From: Ganoderma boninense
Taxonomy: Eukaryota > Basidiomycota > Agaricomycetes > Polyporales > Polyporaceae
Assembly (NCBI GenBank): GCA_002900995.3
Contig: PJEW03000029.1
Span: 1 to 40,936 of the forward strand
Direction: 5' to 3'
DNA length: 40,936 nt
A program made the translations under genes and the position numbers. The notes beneath the pieces were generated by a model that saw nothing but the letters and a program-made list of their open reading frames with translations, had not been told where the DNA came from and did not search any database. This document shows, in pieces, positions 32,495-40,936 of this stretch (positions are counted from its first letter, which is position 1; every line of letters starts with the position of its first letter).

Positions 32495-34640
32495 CAGCAG
32501 CTGTGGTAAAGATAATGTCTTATTTACCAGAGATAGCCTAGCACTGCAATGCAATATAAACTGACTCTGCTCATAATGTAATACGAAGCCCTGGGATAAT
32601 GCCCGGAGTTCCCTAATATAGTAGGCAGCCTCCAGAGGGCCTGTTATCAGTGTCCGGGCTAGCACTTTTTTGGTTATCAGCTTAGATAAGGCCCCGGGGG
32701 CTTATCTGCCATCACTCTGGGGCTTCCCCCATCAATACTAACCTCCCATCAGCCACCCGGGCTCCTCCTGCCCTGCCACTGCCCAATGTGGAAGGTGATT
32801 GGTTGCCTGCACCTAGGTACCTTCCCCTTGCCATATCTCTCTCAATTCTAGACCGTTTCTCATGATATTATGTGCGTTATGAAGGCATTTTTAAGGCGCC
32901 TCTAATGCGCTTATTGCACTGGTGTAATATGGTATACTAACATATACATACAGGTACCTTTGGTCGCTCTAGAGGCCAGTAAATGGGCCATAGCTCAGGC
33001 ATTTGTGGACGGAATGGGACACTCTTGGGTGCGTTTTGTTTGCATTATTGATGTGCACAGAACAAGCCCAAAATTGTCTGATTCTGTCCAGCCATTCCTC
33101 TGGTACATATACCCCTTCCTCCTCAGGGACAGAGTATTGGTATCTCAGGAATGGCTAAACTGTTTGGGACAATCTTGGGTGCATTTTGTAGCTACTGCAT
33201 AGTAGTATTTGACTGCACCATTCTTTTGGAGGTATCTAGCCTACAAAATATACTACAGTGCAATCAGTTGGCAGCCACACCACCCTTGCATCGCCCATAA
33301 CTCAGCAACTGCTTGACAGATGTTTTTGCCCATCATACCGCTGGAAAGCTGCTACTCACAGCTTTCCAACAAGCCCAAGAACGTCCCAGTACAACCATTG
33401 GAGCCTTCAGAGTGCCTACCTCCTCCTCCTGCTCCCCTCCCCACCACTGTTTAGCCCATATCTTGAAAGAACCTACTACATAGCACAGAATTCAAAAAGG
33501 ATGACATGATTCTGTCAAGGCATGCCCAAGATATCCACTAGCCTGATAACAGATATAATGATGGATTCAGGTAGCAGGTATATACACATCTATGATGCAA
33601 AAGAGATGAGGGGAAACGGTGGGAAACTGCCTGAGATATAGATGGATGAGTATAAGGTGTGAGTAGGAGGAGAGGGTTGGCCTCCCCGGACGACCAGTGG
33701 TCCGTTTGGGACGTTCAGGGGCTCGTTAGAAAGCTATAAGCAGCGGCTTTCCAGGCATATCACGGGCACAAAAAAGGCCCATGTGTTGTGGAGAATATGG
33801 GCCATCAAAGTAGGAGAGGCTGCATACTGATGGGCATCCTGCATGATGGGCTGACTATCAATATACAAGTAGATAGATAGCATAAAATGCAGTACAACAG
33901 ACATACAAGGGAGTGCAAACAGCAAGGCAAATGGTCTAGGGGTTACTGAGATACAGATACCTGCTCCCCAGAAGGAGAAGGTATCTGCTCTAGGACGACC
34001 ACTAGATGGATTTGGACGCATGAGGGCTCGTTAGGTGCGTATTAAAAATGCAAATCCAACAAGTCCTCATGCGTCCAAAATGACTAAGAAACAGAAGAGA
34101 TATTTACCAAAAAGTGCCCCCTAGGTTAATCCTAAGGGGGCACTATGGGTCTGGGTAGGGGCCACTATGTAGTAACTGAGTATATACATTTTGTTTGCCT
34201 TTAAAATGCAAACAAAATGCATCTACAATAAAGGGAAACAGCTTAAGAATGGCCTAACAGCAAGAGGAACAAGGTCCCCCACCTCCTAGGCACTGGGCAC
34301 TTGCCTAATTGGGCCAGAGAAGCTGGGAGGTTGATATTTGATGGGAGGAGGCATCCCGGAAGGCAGAATTGATGGGAGAAGCAAGAAGGTACAGCTACAG
34401 CAGGCCCGGGAGGCAAGGATTGATAGGAGTAGCAAAAAGGTACAGCCACAGCAACTCTGGAAGGGCTTAGATAAGCATAGGGGCTCTCTCTGGAGGCCCC
34501 AGAGGAGGCTCTGCCTAATTGGGCAGAACCCAGCATAAGCCCTGGGGGCTTATGATACATCATGCTTGTAACCATAATATAATGTAAAACACTCCTGGGT
34601 TATTACCGTAATATGATGTATTATTACTACAACATATGGT
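32495..34640. mobile_element. Long-TIR element, 2.1 kb, related to the palindromic element at 15814
   Basis: The left 1.0 kb (32495 to about 33470) matches the left arm and then the reversed centre of the element at 15814-17506. The right part (about 33480-34640) differs but keeps a similar layout, with AAGCCC..GGGCTT hairpins and a C/G-tract order like the left arm. Flanks ACTTCAGA (32487-32494) and GCTTCGGA (34641-34648) agree at 6 of 8 positions; rejoining gives the expected gypsy RT codons for YFGLANSP. Strong hairpins lie at about 34010-34082, 34114-34147 and 34189-34221. No gene. Confidence 0.8.
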
Positions 34641-34722
34641 GCTTCGGACTGGCGAACTCGCCCAGTACATTCTCTGCACTTATGAACAACATCTTCAAGG
34701 ACCTCATCATACTGGGCAAAAT
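34641..34722 (+). pseudogene. gypsy RT fragment (FGLANSPSTF)
   Basis: Short piece, FGLANSPSTFSALMNNIFKDL, that fits between the RT parts at 32494 and 37196. It is bounded left by the TIR element and right by the DIRS fragment. Confidence 0.88.
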
Positions 34723-35059
34723 CACTCTTTGCTTATGCCTCCCAAAGTTAGCGCCCTCGCACAGGGCTCGGTTGAATTGGACAGGCTCAGAGAGTGAGGT
34801 CTGGGCATCAACAAGGCGTGTTGATGTCCAAAGTGCCAGTGCAGGCTACTTACAATGGAGCAGTGACCAAACCTGTCTGGGATAGAGCAGGAGGATGCCG
34901 TTCCAAGACAGAGGAGCAGACACAGGCTATAAAGGGGCAGCCTTGGAGAGCCAGAGGAATGGGAGAGGCGATGTGTAGATGTGGCCAAAGAGAGAGAGAA
35001 TTACTGAATTGTGATGGTGAGACAGGTACTGGAGGGAAGGCTGCTATCAATGTGGAGAC

Positions 35060-36285
35060 GGGCTTGGTTTGCACTGAAGATATGGTGCAAGGTTGAAGAG
35101 ACGCTGGTACTGGAATCAAGACACCGCATCAGCCAAGGCATTAGTGCTCCCACACGATAGGCACCGTCCAGAAATGCAAGGAGGGAAAATCATGTTATTT
35201 TCCCGGGTAACCCTACCTTTGTCATAGAAGTGACATGGATTTACACATGGGGGGTAGGATAACTTCCCCTCGGAGTCGCCGACACTTTTCGGGGCCATCA
35301 AAGGCTTCTTTTGACACGATGGCGGGAAATGCATGGAAAAGGCGAGCTTTTCCAAACAAACCACGGGAAAGTGGAGGGGAAGTGGTGTGGAACCTCGCAT
35401 TTGCCAACCCTTTGCATTGGTGGCGGGAAAGGTTGACCTTCTCTGCTTGTGATATGTCCGGTAAACGCCATACAAAGACTTTATATCCCTCTACGCAGAA
35501 GCTACCAAAAAGGTAGGGTCATACGGGAAAATACCTTGATTTTCTCCAGACCAGAATCTGGGCGATGCCCGTCGTGCCAGGGATCCATTGAAACTCAAAG
35601 GTGAAGTTGAAGTGGCATGAGAGGGAGAGGAACTGGTGGAAGAGCTCCATCATTGGCTCAGATCTAATTGTAAGATTCGACAGGGCTGTGTGAACATCTG
35701 TGTTGTCCGTGTAGAAGAGTATGTGGCTGCCGTGAAGGTGGTTGCCCCAGCAAAGAATCACATAGATGATGGCGTAAAACTCCTTAAATTTGATGTCACG
35801 ATGCTGGTAGTGGCGCAGGATCTGGACTGCAAACTACATATCTTGGAAAACACCACTGGCCCCCTTTGTTCCATTGGCGTCTATGTAGATAGCGATCTGC
35901 GGGCAAGCAGGGTTGATTATTGCAATGCTGTTCCAACGTGTGGTGTGGTTGAGCCACCATGATATGTCCTGGCACATGGGCTTGGGTATGTGTCAGTGAG
36001 CATAGGGTGAATTGAAGGAGGCTATAAAATTAACGAGGGAGTGGATGAACACTCAGAAAAAGGGGATGGCAAAAGAGCAACATTGAAGATACCCGGTGAG
36101 CTCCTAGAGCTCAAGCAACTGACAGTGAGTGTGGCATTCCCAGGAGTGCAGGAGCTTCAAGAAGTAGGAGAGCTTGTCCGGAGGCAGGTGAGCCTCCATA
36201 GCCTAAGAGTCTAAGGTGATGCCAAGAAAGTCAATCAAGGTTGTTGGCCCATCAACCTTGGAGAGCTGGAAGTGCAGACCTAGCA
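35060..36285 (-). pseudogene. DIRS-type RT-RNase H remnant
   Basis: Reading leftwards from 36285: LHFQLSKVDGPTTLIDFLGI, AMEAHLPPDKLSYFLKLLHSW, then LTGYLQCC (RT thumb region of DIRS-like elements), DISWWLNHTTRWNSIAIINP (about 35968, the linker typical of these elements), AIYIDANGTKGASGVF (RNase H first Asp), FKEFYAIIYVILCWG, ILFYTDNTDVHTALSN and QWIPG (to 35577). After a MITE (35153-35576) the domain ends as STNALADAVS (about 35150-35115). Several stops and frame changes. Upstream RT palm motifs are not recognisable right of the mini LTR at 36286. Confidence 0.75.
35153..35576. mobile_element. MITE with ~70-bp imperfect TIRs, 424 bp
   Basis: Inverted ends start CACGATAGGC on the left and CACGACGGGC on the complemented right. 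They continue imperfectly through ATTTTCCCG and CCCTACCTTT, 30-70 bp in. CCA lies on both sides (35150-35152 and 35577-35579), a possible 3-bp duplication. CAC-type ends plus 3 bp would suit a CACTA-like origin, but this is weak. It splits the DIRS RNase H between QWIPG and STNALADA. Confidence 0.65.
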
Positions 36286-36391
36286 TGTTAGAAACAGACC
36301 AGCCACTGTACCAGCTATGCCAAAAGGACACAATGTCAAGCTTGGCTTGACACTTGGCTGGTACTATATATGTTAATGCCTATTTATGACA
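36286..36391. repeat. Mini solo LTR, copy 2 (106 bp)
   Basis: TGTTAGAAACAGA...TTTATGACA, closely similar to copies 1 and 3, with the same central hairpin. Flanks TAGCA and TAGTG agree at only three of five bases, so this copy is older or has decayed. Confidence 0.75.
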
Positions 36392-37195
36392 TAGTGCTGT
36401 TCTGAGGCTGAGGGTCCACTTGAGTGCATGATGGGCACAGCTCAGAGGGCGTTGGAGATGCAGTGAGTGGTGCAGCATACTCAGAGAGGAGCAAGGGCTC
36501 AGTGCATGTGCAAATGGAGGCCTGCGGGGGCATAGTATGGTATATGTCAGTGTACGACTATGCCTGGCACTTGACGGGAAGGAGCTGCCATGTAGGGGTC
36601 AGCTCAGCATCATGATGTGGGAGGGGGTGGGTGCCGTAGCTCAAGGTGTGGCAGGGTTTAAATCGTTTAGAGTGCTGCTGCTGTTGGTGAAAGGCTTTGT
36701 TAGAGTTGGGGCAGGTAAAGGATGTCGTAGGGGGTCGACGAGCAGCAATGAGTGGTGGCAGACCAGCTGGGTGCCACTGAGAAACTAGATGTGTATTGGA
36801 AGGTCCTAGCATTCTGAATAAGTGAGAGCATTGGCGTTGGCCATTCAGTGTACATGTAAAGGGGGACAGAAGGTTTACAAGGCCATGGCTTGGGCTGTCG
36901 TGAGTGAAAGAAATTGCAAGCACTGAGGACCCAGGCAGCTGTAAGCAGAGCATGAGATGATGAGTGCATGAGGGACATCAAAGGAAATGCACACATGCGA
37001 GCAGAGCATGAGATGATGATGGCTTGGTTGCTGCTTGCAGGAGCTACATATATTAGTGCAATACAAAGAGAGCTTTTCCCTGCCTTGTGAGGTGGCAGCG
37101 AGAACAAAACACTGTGAGGAGGTGGTGCCGCAAGGCGGTGCAGCTGTCTCGTGTGCATTGCAAAGACTCCAAACTTCATAAATGAAGTTCACAAC

Positions 37196-38040
37196 ATATC
37201 TACCTCAGCAACATCCTCATATTCACCAACGACATTGAGGAACACCGCACATTGGTGCATGAGGTCCTGAAGCGTCTGGCGGAGCACGACCTGTTCTGCA
37301 AGCCAGAGAAGTGCAAATTTGAACAGTCCAAGGTTGAGTACCTAGGTGTACTCGTCTCAGAGAACTGTGTGGAGATGGACCCAGTGAAGATCAGGGGTAT
37401 CACAGAATGGCCTGTCCCTCAGAACGCCTCAGACGTATGGAAGTTCCGCGGTTTCGCGAATTTCTACAGGTGGTTCATTAAGGACTTCAGCGCGGTATGC
37501 AAACCCCTGGACCGTCTCACGGGTAATGCTCCCTGGCAATGGGGTGCCGAAGAGCAATCAGCATTCAATGAGCTCAAACGTCGTTTCACTGAGAGCCCTG
37601 TCCTGAGCATGTATGACCCAGACCGCAAGACCCGCATCGAGGTCGATGCATCCGGGTATGCTACTGGTGCGGTTCTGTCTCAGGAGGGGGAGGACGGCAA
37701 ATGGCACCCTGTGGCTTTCCACTCTGAGTCAATGAGCAATGCAGAATGCAACTACGAGATTTACAACAAGGAGATACTTGCTATCATCTGTGCCCTGCAG
37801 GCCTGGCACCACTACCTTGAGGGTCTTTTCAGTGTGTTCGAGATCTAGTCAGACTACAAAAACCTCAAGTACTGGAAGACCATGCAAAACCTCACATGCA
37901 GACAGGCACGATGGGCTCTCTACCTGTCACGTTTTGACTTTGTCATTGCACACAAACTGGGCACCTCTAATGGTAGGGTGGATGCGCTGTCATGCAGGCC
38001 TGATCACCAGAAGGATGACGCCAATGACAACCTGAACTGA
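37196..38040 (+). pseudogene. gypsy RT C-terminal part and RNase H
   Basis: Begins at IYLSNILIFTNDIEEH, where the catalytic YLDD motif has become YLSN, so polymerase activity is lost. Then HDLFCKPEKCKFE, VEYLGVLVSENCVEMDPVKI, WKFRGFANFYRWFI, and RNase H with IEVDASGYATGAVLSQ and NKEILAIICAL. TAG near 37846 breaks SDYKNLKYW; the frame goes on to WALYLSRFDFVIAH and a stop at 38038. Confidence 0.93.
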
Positions 38041-38429
38041 GTTATGTTGCAACCTGATCACTTCTGAGTACTGGCAGCCAAGAGAAGACACATGTTGGTG
38101 GTACTAGAAAAGGCACTGCTCCACCGCAGTCGAGAATGTGGAGAGCGTGAGCAGGAGGTCACTGAGGCACTTAGCAAGCTCGATAAGCTAGGGCTAGCAC
38201 ATCTACAGAATGATTTGGTAGACTAGAACACAGAACAAGGCCTGCTGCTCTACCGCGGCCGAGTTTATGTCCCCAAAGATGACGCGCTCTGAGCAGAGAT
38301 AGTGCGCATTCACCACGACCTCCCGCCTGCTGGACACCCTGGCCAGGCAAAGATGATGGAGTTGGTTACACGGAACTACTGGTGGCCAGACATGGCAAAG
38401 TTCATTAAGGGTTACATTGAGACTTGTGA

Positions 38430-38527
38430 TGTTAGGAACAGACTAGCCGCTGAACCAGCTATGCCAAAAGGACGCAATGTCAAGCTTGGCTTGACATTTG
38501 GCTGGTACTATATATGTGTTCATGACA
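38430..38527. repeat. Mini solo LTR, copy 3 (98 bp)
   Basis: TGTTAGGAACAGA...TTCATGACA with TGTGA on both sides (38425-38429 and 38528-38532). It splits the zinc-binding pair of the gypsy integrase; removal restores ETCDTCGRGK. Confidence 0.88.
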
Positions 38528-38959
38528 TGTGACACCTGTGGCCGTGGCAAGACTTCACATGCTAAGCCACATGGTCCCCTTCAACCCAACGAGATCCCGG
38601 ACAGCCCAGGTCAAGTAGTTACCTGTGACTTCATCATTGGACTGCCAGAGGTGGACGGATACAATGTGCTCCAGCTTATTGCTGATCGGCATGGAAAGAT
38701 GATTCACCTTATTCCATGCACTGAGGAGATCAACACGGAAGGGACTGCAGACAACTTCATTAGAGAATGGTTCTGTCTACATGGACTCCCATGAAAGATC
38801 ATCTCTGATTGGGGGCCCCAGTTCTCTAGCAAGCTCTTCCGTGCAATCCTTAAAGGCCTCGATATAGAAAGTGCAATGTCTACAGCCTATCACTCTCAGA
38901 CAGATGGGCAGTTTGAACAATGGAGCTAGGAGATAGAGGCGTACTTGCGGATGTACTGC

Positions 38960-39395
38960 TGTCACAGCCTATCGACTGCGCCACCAAATGAACAAACAAA
39001 GGGGCTCACTGATGGGGCACACAAGGGGTGGCAACAGAAGAGAAGATGATAGATTGCCTAGACTAGAAGGCACAGAGGGACAGGGGCTGTTAGGCTGCCT
39101 ACAGTGGAAGGGAGGGAAGAACAAAAGACAGAATTTGAGGTTCTTGATCCTACATCACAGCCTTTTATATATTACATGGGAACAGCGCACAGACCATCAG
39201 TTCAGGGCAGGTCCTGGGACCTGTTGCAGGTGAGAAAATGATCCAAGAAGCAGATAAGATAGGGAAAGAGATAAGATAAAAGGGAGAGATGAGATAAAGG
39301 AAAGGGAGATAAGATAAAGGAAAAGATAAGATGAACTGAGAGATAACTTGTCCTGATAAGATGCCAGACTAAGTGTGGCGTGAAAAACCGTGACA
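38960..39395 (-). repeat. Solo LTR, family S, copy 2 (- strand)
   Basis: 436 bp, reverse complement of the LTR at 21824-22265, with ACTGC on both sides (38955-38959 and 39396-39400). GATAAG motifs cluster at about 39250-39345. It interrupts the gypsy integrase. Confidence 0.92.
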
Positions 39396-40106
39396 ACTGC
39401 TCAAGGTGCTGCAACAATTGGGTCAAGTGGCTGCCAACAGCAGAATACTGCTTTAACTCGCCCATACATTCATCCACAGGGTACTTGCTGCTTTACCTCA
39501 TGTACGGCTATGAACCTCAGTTCCACGTTCTGATGCTATCTACTATGGACCATGGTGCCTATGGCAGATGAACAAAGAGAGGAGTTGCAACAGGCAAGGG
39601 AGGATGCAACCTCCGCCTTAACTCTGGCAGCAGAACAGATGAAGGAGTACTATGATTGCTATGTCTCTGCCACTCCAGATTTCAAGGAGGGTCAAAAGGT
39701 GTGGCTTGACACTAGGAACTTCCGTATCCCGGGAGTCTCTCAGAAACTGATGGACCAGTTTGCTGGCCCATACCCTGTCAAGTGCACAGTGGGCAACTTG
39801 GCTTATGAGCTCAAGCTCTCCAAAGACATAGGACTTCACCTAGTGTTCCATGTGATGCTCCTACACCCCCACAAGGAGAGCCAACTTCCCAAATGACATT
39901 TGCCTAAGCCTGCACCTCTTGAAGTGGAAGGAGAGGAGGAGTATAAAGTGGAGAAAGTGTTGGAGTCATGTTGGTATGGGCAGTGGAAGAAACTGCAGTA
40001 TCTTGTTTACTGGAGGGGCTGGGTCCCTGAACATAATAGCTGGGAAGATGTGTCAGATCTAGCAAACTTGGTTGAAAGTGGGCCATTACTGGCAGGTGAT
40101 GATTGA

Positions 40107-40640
40107 TGAGGAACAGTGGTTTTGATGACTTATATTGATGCTTTTATTATATAACAATAATACTATATATACTAGATAAATATGTGTATACTGTTGTGTA
40201 CCATGTACTTCCTGTTAACACTATTAGTATTGTTCCATATAAAATATAATTACTATACTGAATAACATTTATATATATACATCTTGTATATTACCACAAT
40301 CTATCCAGCTTTTATCATATTATCTTTGATATAGCTACTCAGCAAGAGTGTACAGATATGTAAATATTACAATATTGCTCTTATAGCAATGTATATATCC
40401 ATGTTGTTATATTGACTGTTTCAATATATTTTATACTAAGTTGTATAATTTACAAGTACTCTAAACACTAGTATATATGTATTGATATTAAAGAAAGAAA
40501 TATTACACATAATATGTATATCACACACTGCTCACAAAATTGTTGTATAGATAAGAAGACTGGCTGAATATATTTTATGCTTCAATAGATCTTTTGGATG
40601 TCATATTAACAATGTTGCCAATTGTACTCTGTTTTCTTCT
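40107..40640. other. AT-rich gene-free stretch after the gypsy element
   Basis: Roughly 70% or more A+T by eye, with many TATATA and ATAAT runs. No LTR, gene or clear inverted ends were found. Confidence 0.6.
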
Positions 40641-40658
40641 CCCATTTCAAACCCATCA

Positions 40659-40928
40659 TTATACCAAAATTTCACCTGATTTGTCTACAATTTTGGCTAC
40701 AAAGTGATTGGGAGCAAAGTACACAATTCCACACAATCTGTATAATTGTTGGTGACCTGGAATAGTTATTTGACTTTCTACTTCAATTTTTAGCTTGTAG
40801 ACAATACATGATACAAACTTGGGAGCCTCTACATAAGCAAGCTGCTTAATCATAGGTCTTGCACAGTTGGGACAATTCTTTTCAGACTGTTGCATAAAAG
40901 TAAGCCTTGAGCCATAGGTTGAGTTAGT
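40659..40928 (-). pseudogene. Peptidase-like fragment (possible ubiquitin-hydrolase His box)
   Basis: Open on the - strand from about 40925 (stop just upstream) to 40659, about 90 residues from the first codon, 78 from Met 40895. It has a Cys pair, NCPNCARP, then AYVEAPKFV and a C-terminal YRLCGIVYFAPNHFVAKIVD. That last segment resembles the histidine box of USP/UCH peptidases (VGVI...GHYVA). The catalytic Cys region would lie beyond the window, so family and intactness are uncertain. Base composition is AT-rich, unlike the copia genes. Confidence 0.4.
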
Positions 40929-40936
40929 CTATCCTT

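Larger units (their letters stand above)
34723..37195 (-). mobile_element. DIRS-like (tyrosine-recombinase type) retroelement fragment
   Basis: Inserted in gypsy RT just before YLSNILIF. On the - strand it encodes RT-thumb and RNase H sequence of the DIRS/Ngaro type, not the gypsy type. No tyrosine recombinase or split repeats are seen, and no clear target duplication, as expected for this class. 36392-37195 has no recognised protein; it includes a 20-bp direct repeat (about 36948 and 37001). Confidence 0.65.
29118..40106 (+). mobile_element. Chromodomain Ty3/gypsy element (chromovirus), decayed, with nested insertions
   Basis: Domain order Gag-CCHC, protease, RT, RNase H, integrase (H2C2, core, GPY), chromodomain. 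Pieces: 29118-31531, 31964-31992, 32102-32494, 34641-34722, 37196-38429, 38528-38959 and 39396-40106. The gaps are a MITE, mini LTRs, a TIR element, a DIRS fragment and a solo LTR. A putative 5' LTR and leader lie left of hAT-2; no 3' LTR is recognisable after 40106. Confidence 0.92.
38041..40106 (+). pseudogene. gypsy integrase with C-terminal chromodomain, split twice
   Basis: H2C2 zinc region: RIHHDLPPAGHPG, YWWPDMAKFIKGYIETCD, then TCGRGK after the mini LTR (38430-38527). Core: VVTCDFIIGLP (Asp), HGKMIHLIPC, IISDWGPQFSS (Asp), STAYHSQTDGQFEQ (Glu), AYLRMYC. It is cut by a solo LTR (38960-39395) and continues NWVKWLPTAEYCFNS. The C-terminal part has AGPYPV (GPY/F module). The chromodomain EYKVEKVLESCWYGQW, LQYLVYWRGWVPEHNSWE closes the frame at 40104-40106. 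Stops at about 38792 and 38930 and before HLPKPAPLEVEG (39894). Chromodomains steer such elements to heterochromatin; here that domain is the best-preserved part. Confidence 0.93.

Noticed and set aside
36558..37179. Two - strand frames of 131 and 159 codons
   Set aside because: Low-complexity, Ser/His/Pro-rich translations with no recognisable domain; not supported as genes.
1..40936. CRISPR arrays, rRNA, bacterial operons
   Set aside because: No regularly spaced repeats, rRNA sequence or bacterial gene organisation; introns and fungal transposons throughout.

Overview
The window reads as a transposon-rich stretch of a filamentous fungal genome, most likely a basidiomycete (Agaricomycotina). 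The grounds are the short GT-AG introns, the hAT transposases with BED-type fingers, the Ty1/copia and chromodomain Ty3/gypsy elements, a DIRS-type reverse transcriptase, and the absence of bacterial features. The species cannot be named from this sequence. No intact host gene is present. What remains of host coding sequence is one broken hypothetical gene (3936-4738 and 14774-15797), a decayed polyubiquitin pseudogene (22800-23330) and a gene fragment at the right edge (40659-40928).

Left third (1-15797). A copia element (copy A, + strand, 5' end outside the window) ends in a 426-bp LTR at 3935, next to the broken hypothetical gene. That gene is split by a complete hAT transposon (hAT-1, 4739-14773) with an exact 8-bp target duplication GACAAGGG. 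Inside the hAT-1 transposase gene sits a second copia element (copy B, 7034-12798, - strand) with two LTRs, primer-binding site, polypurine tract and an exact 5-bp duplication CAAAG. Removing copy B rejoins the transposase reading frame.

Middle (15798-24336). A third copia copy (copy C) has a 1.69-kb near-perfect palindromic TIR element inserted 16 bp inside its 3' LTR, with an 8-bp duplication. Its other end is cut off inside integrase and capped by an LTR in the opposite orientation. Then come a GATAA microsatellite, a tRNA-like (SINE-type) sequence, a solo LTR (21824-22265, duplication TTATC), the polyubiquitin pseudogene and a probable gypsy LTR plus leader.

Right half (24337-40936). A chromodomain Ty3/gypsy element runs from the leader to about 40106 and is broken by many nested insertions: hAT-2 (24345-29109, duplication ACCCTTGG), a 432-bp TA-flanked MITE, two of three copies of a ~100-bp TG...CA repeat with 5-bp duplications (mini solo LTRs), a relative of the palindromic TIR element (32495-34640), a DIRS-like RT-RNase H fragment that itself carries a MITE and the third mini LTR, and a second solo LTR (38960-39395, duplication ACTGC). 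The last 0.8 kb is AT-rich and ends in a peptidase-like fragment.

Most protein genes here are broken. The best-preserved coding sequence is copia copy B (1156-codon gag-integrase-RT frame, then RT-RNase H in another frame). The same +1 frame change in RT occurs in all three copia copies. The most unusual items are the mini-LTR family, the palindromic element, the shared RT frame change, and a primer-binding site that matches the anticodon arm of initiator tRNA-Met.
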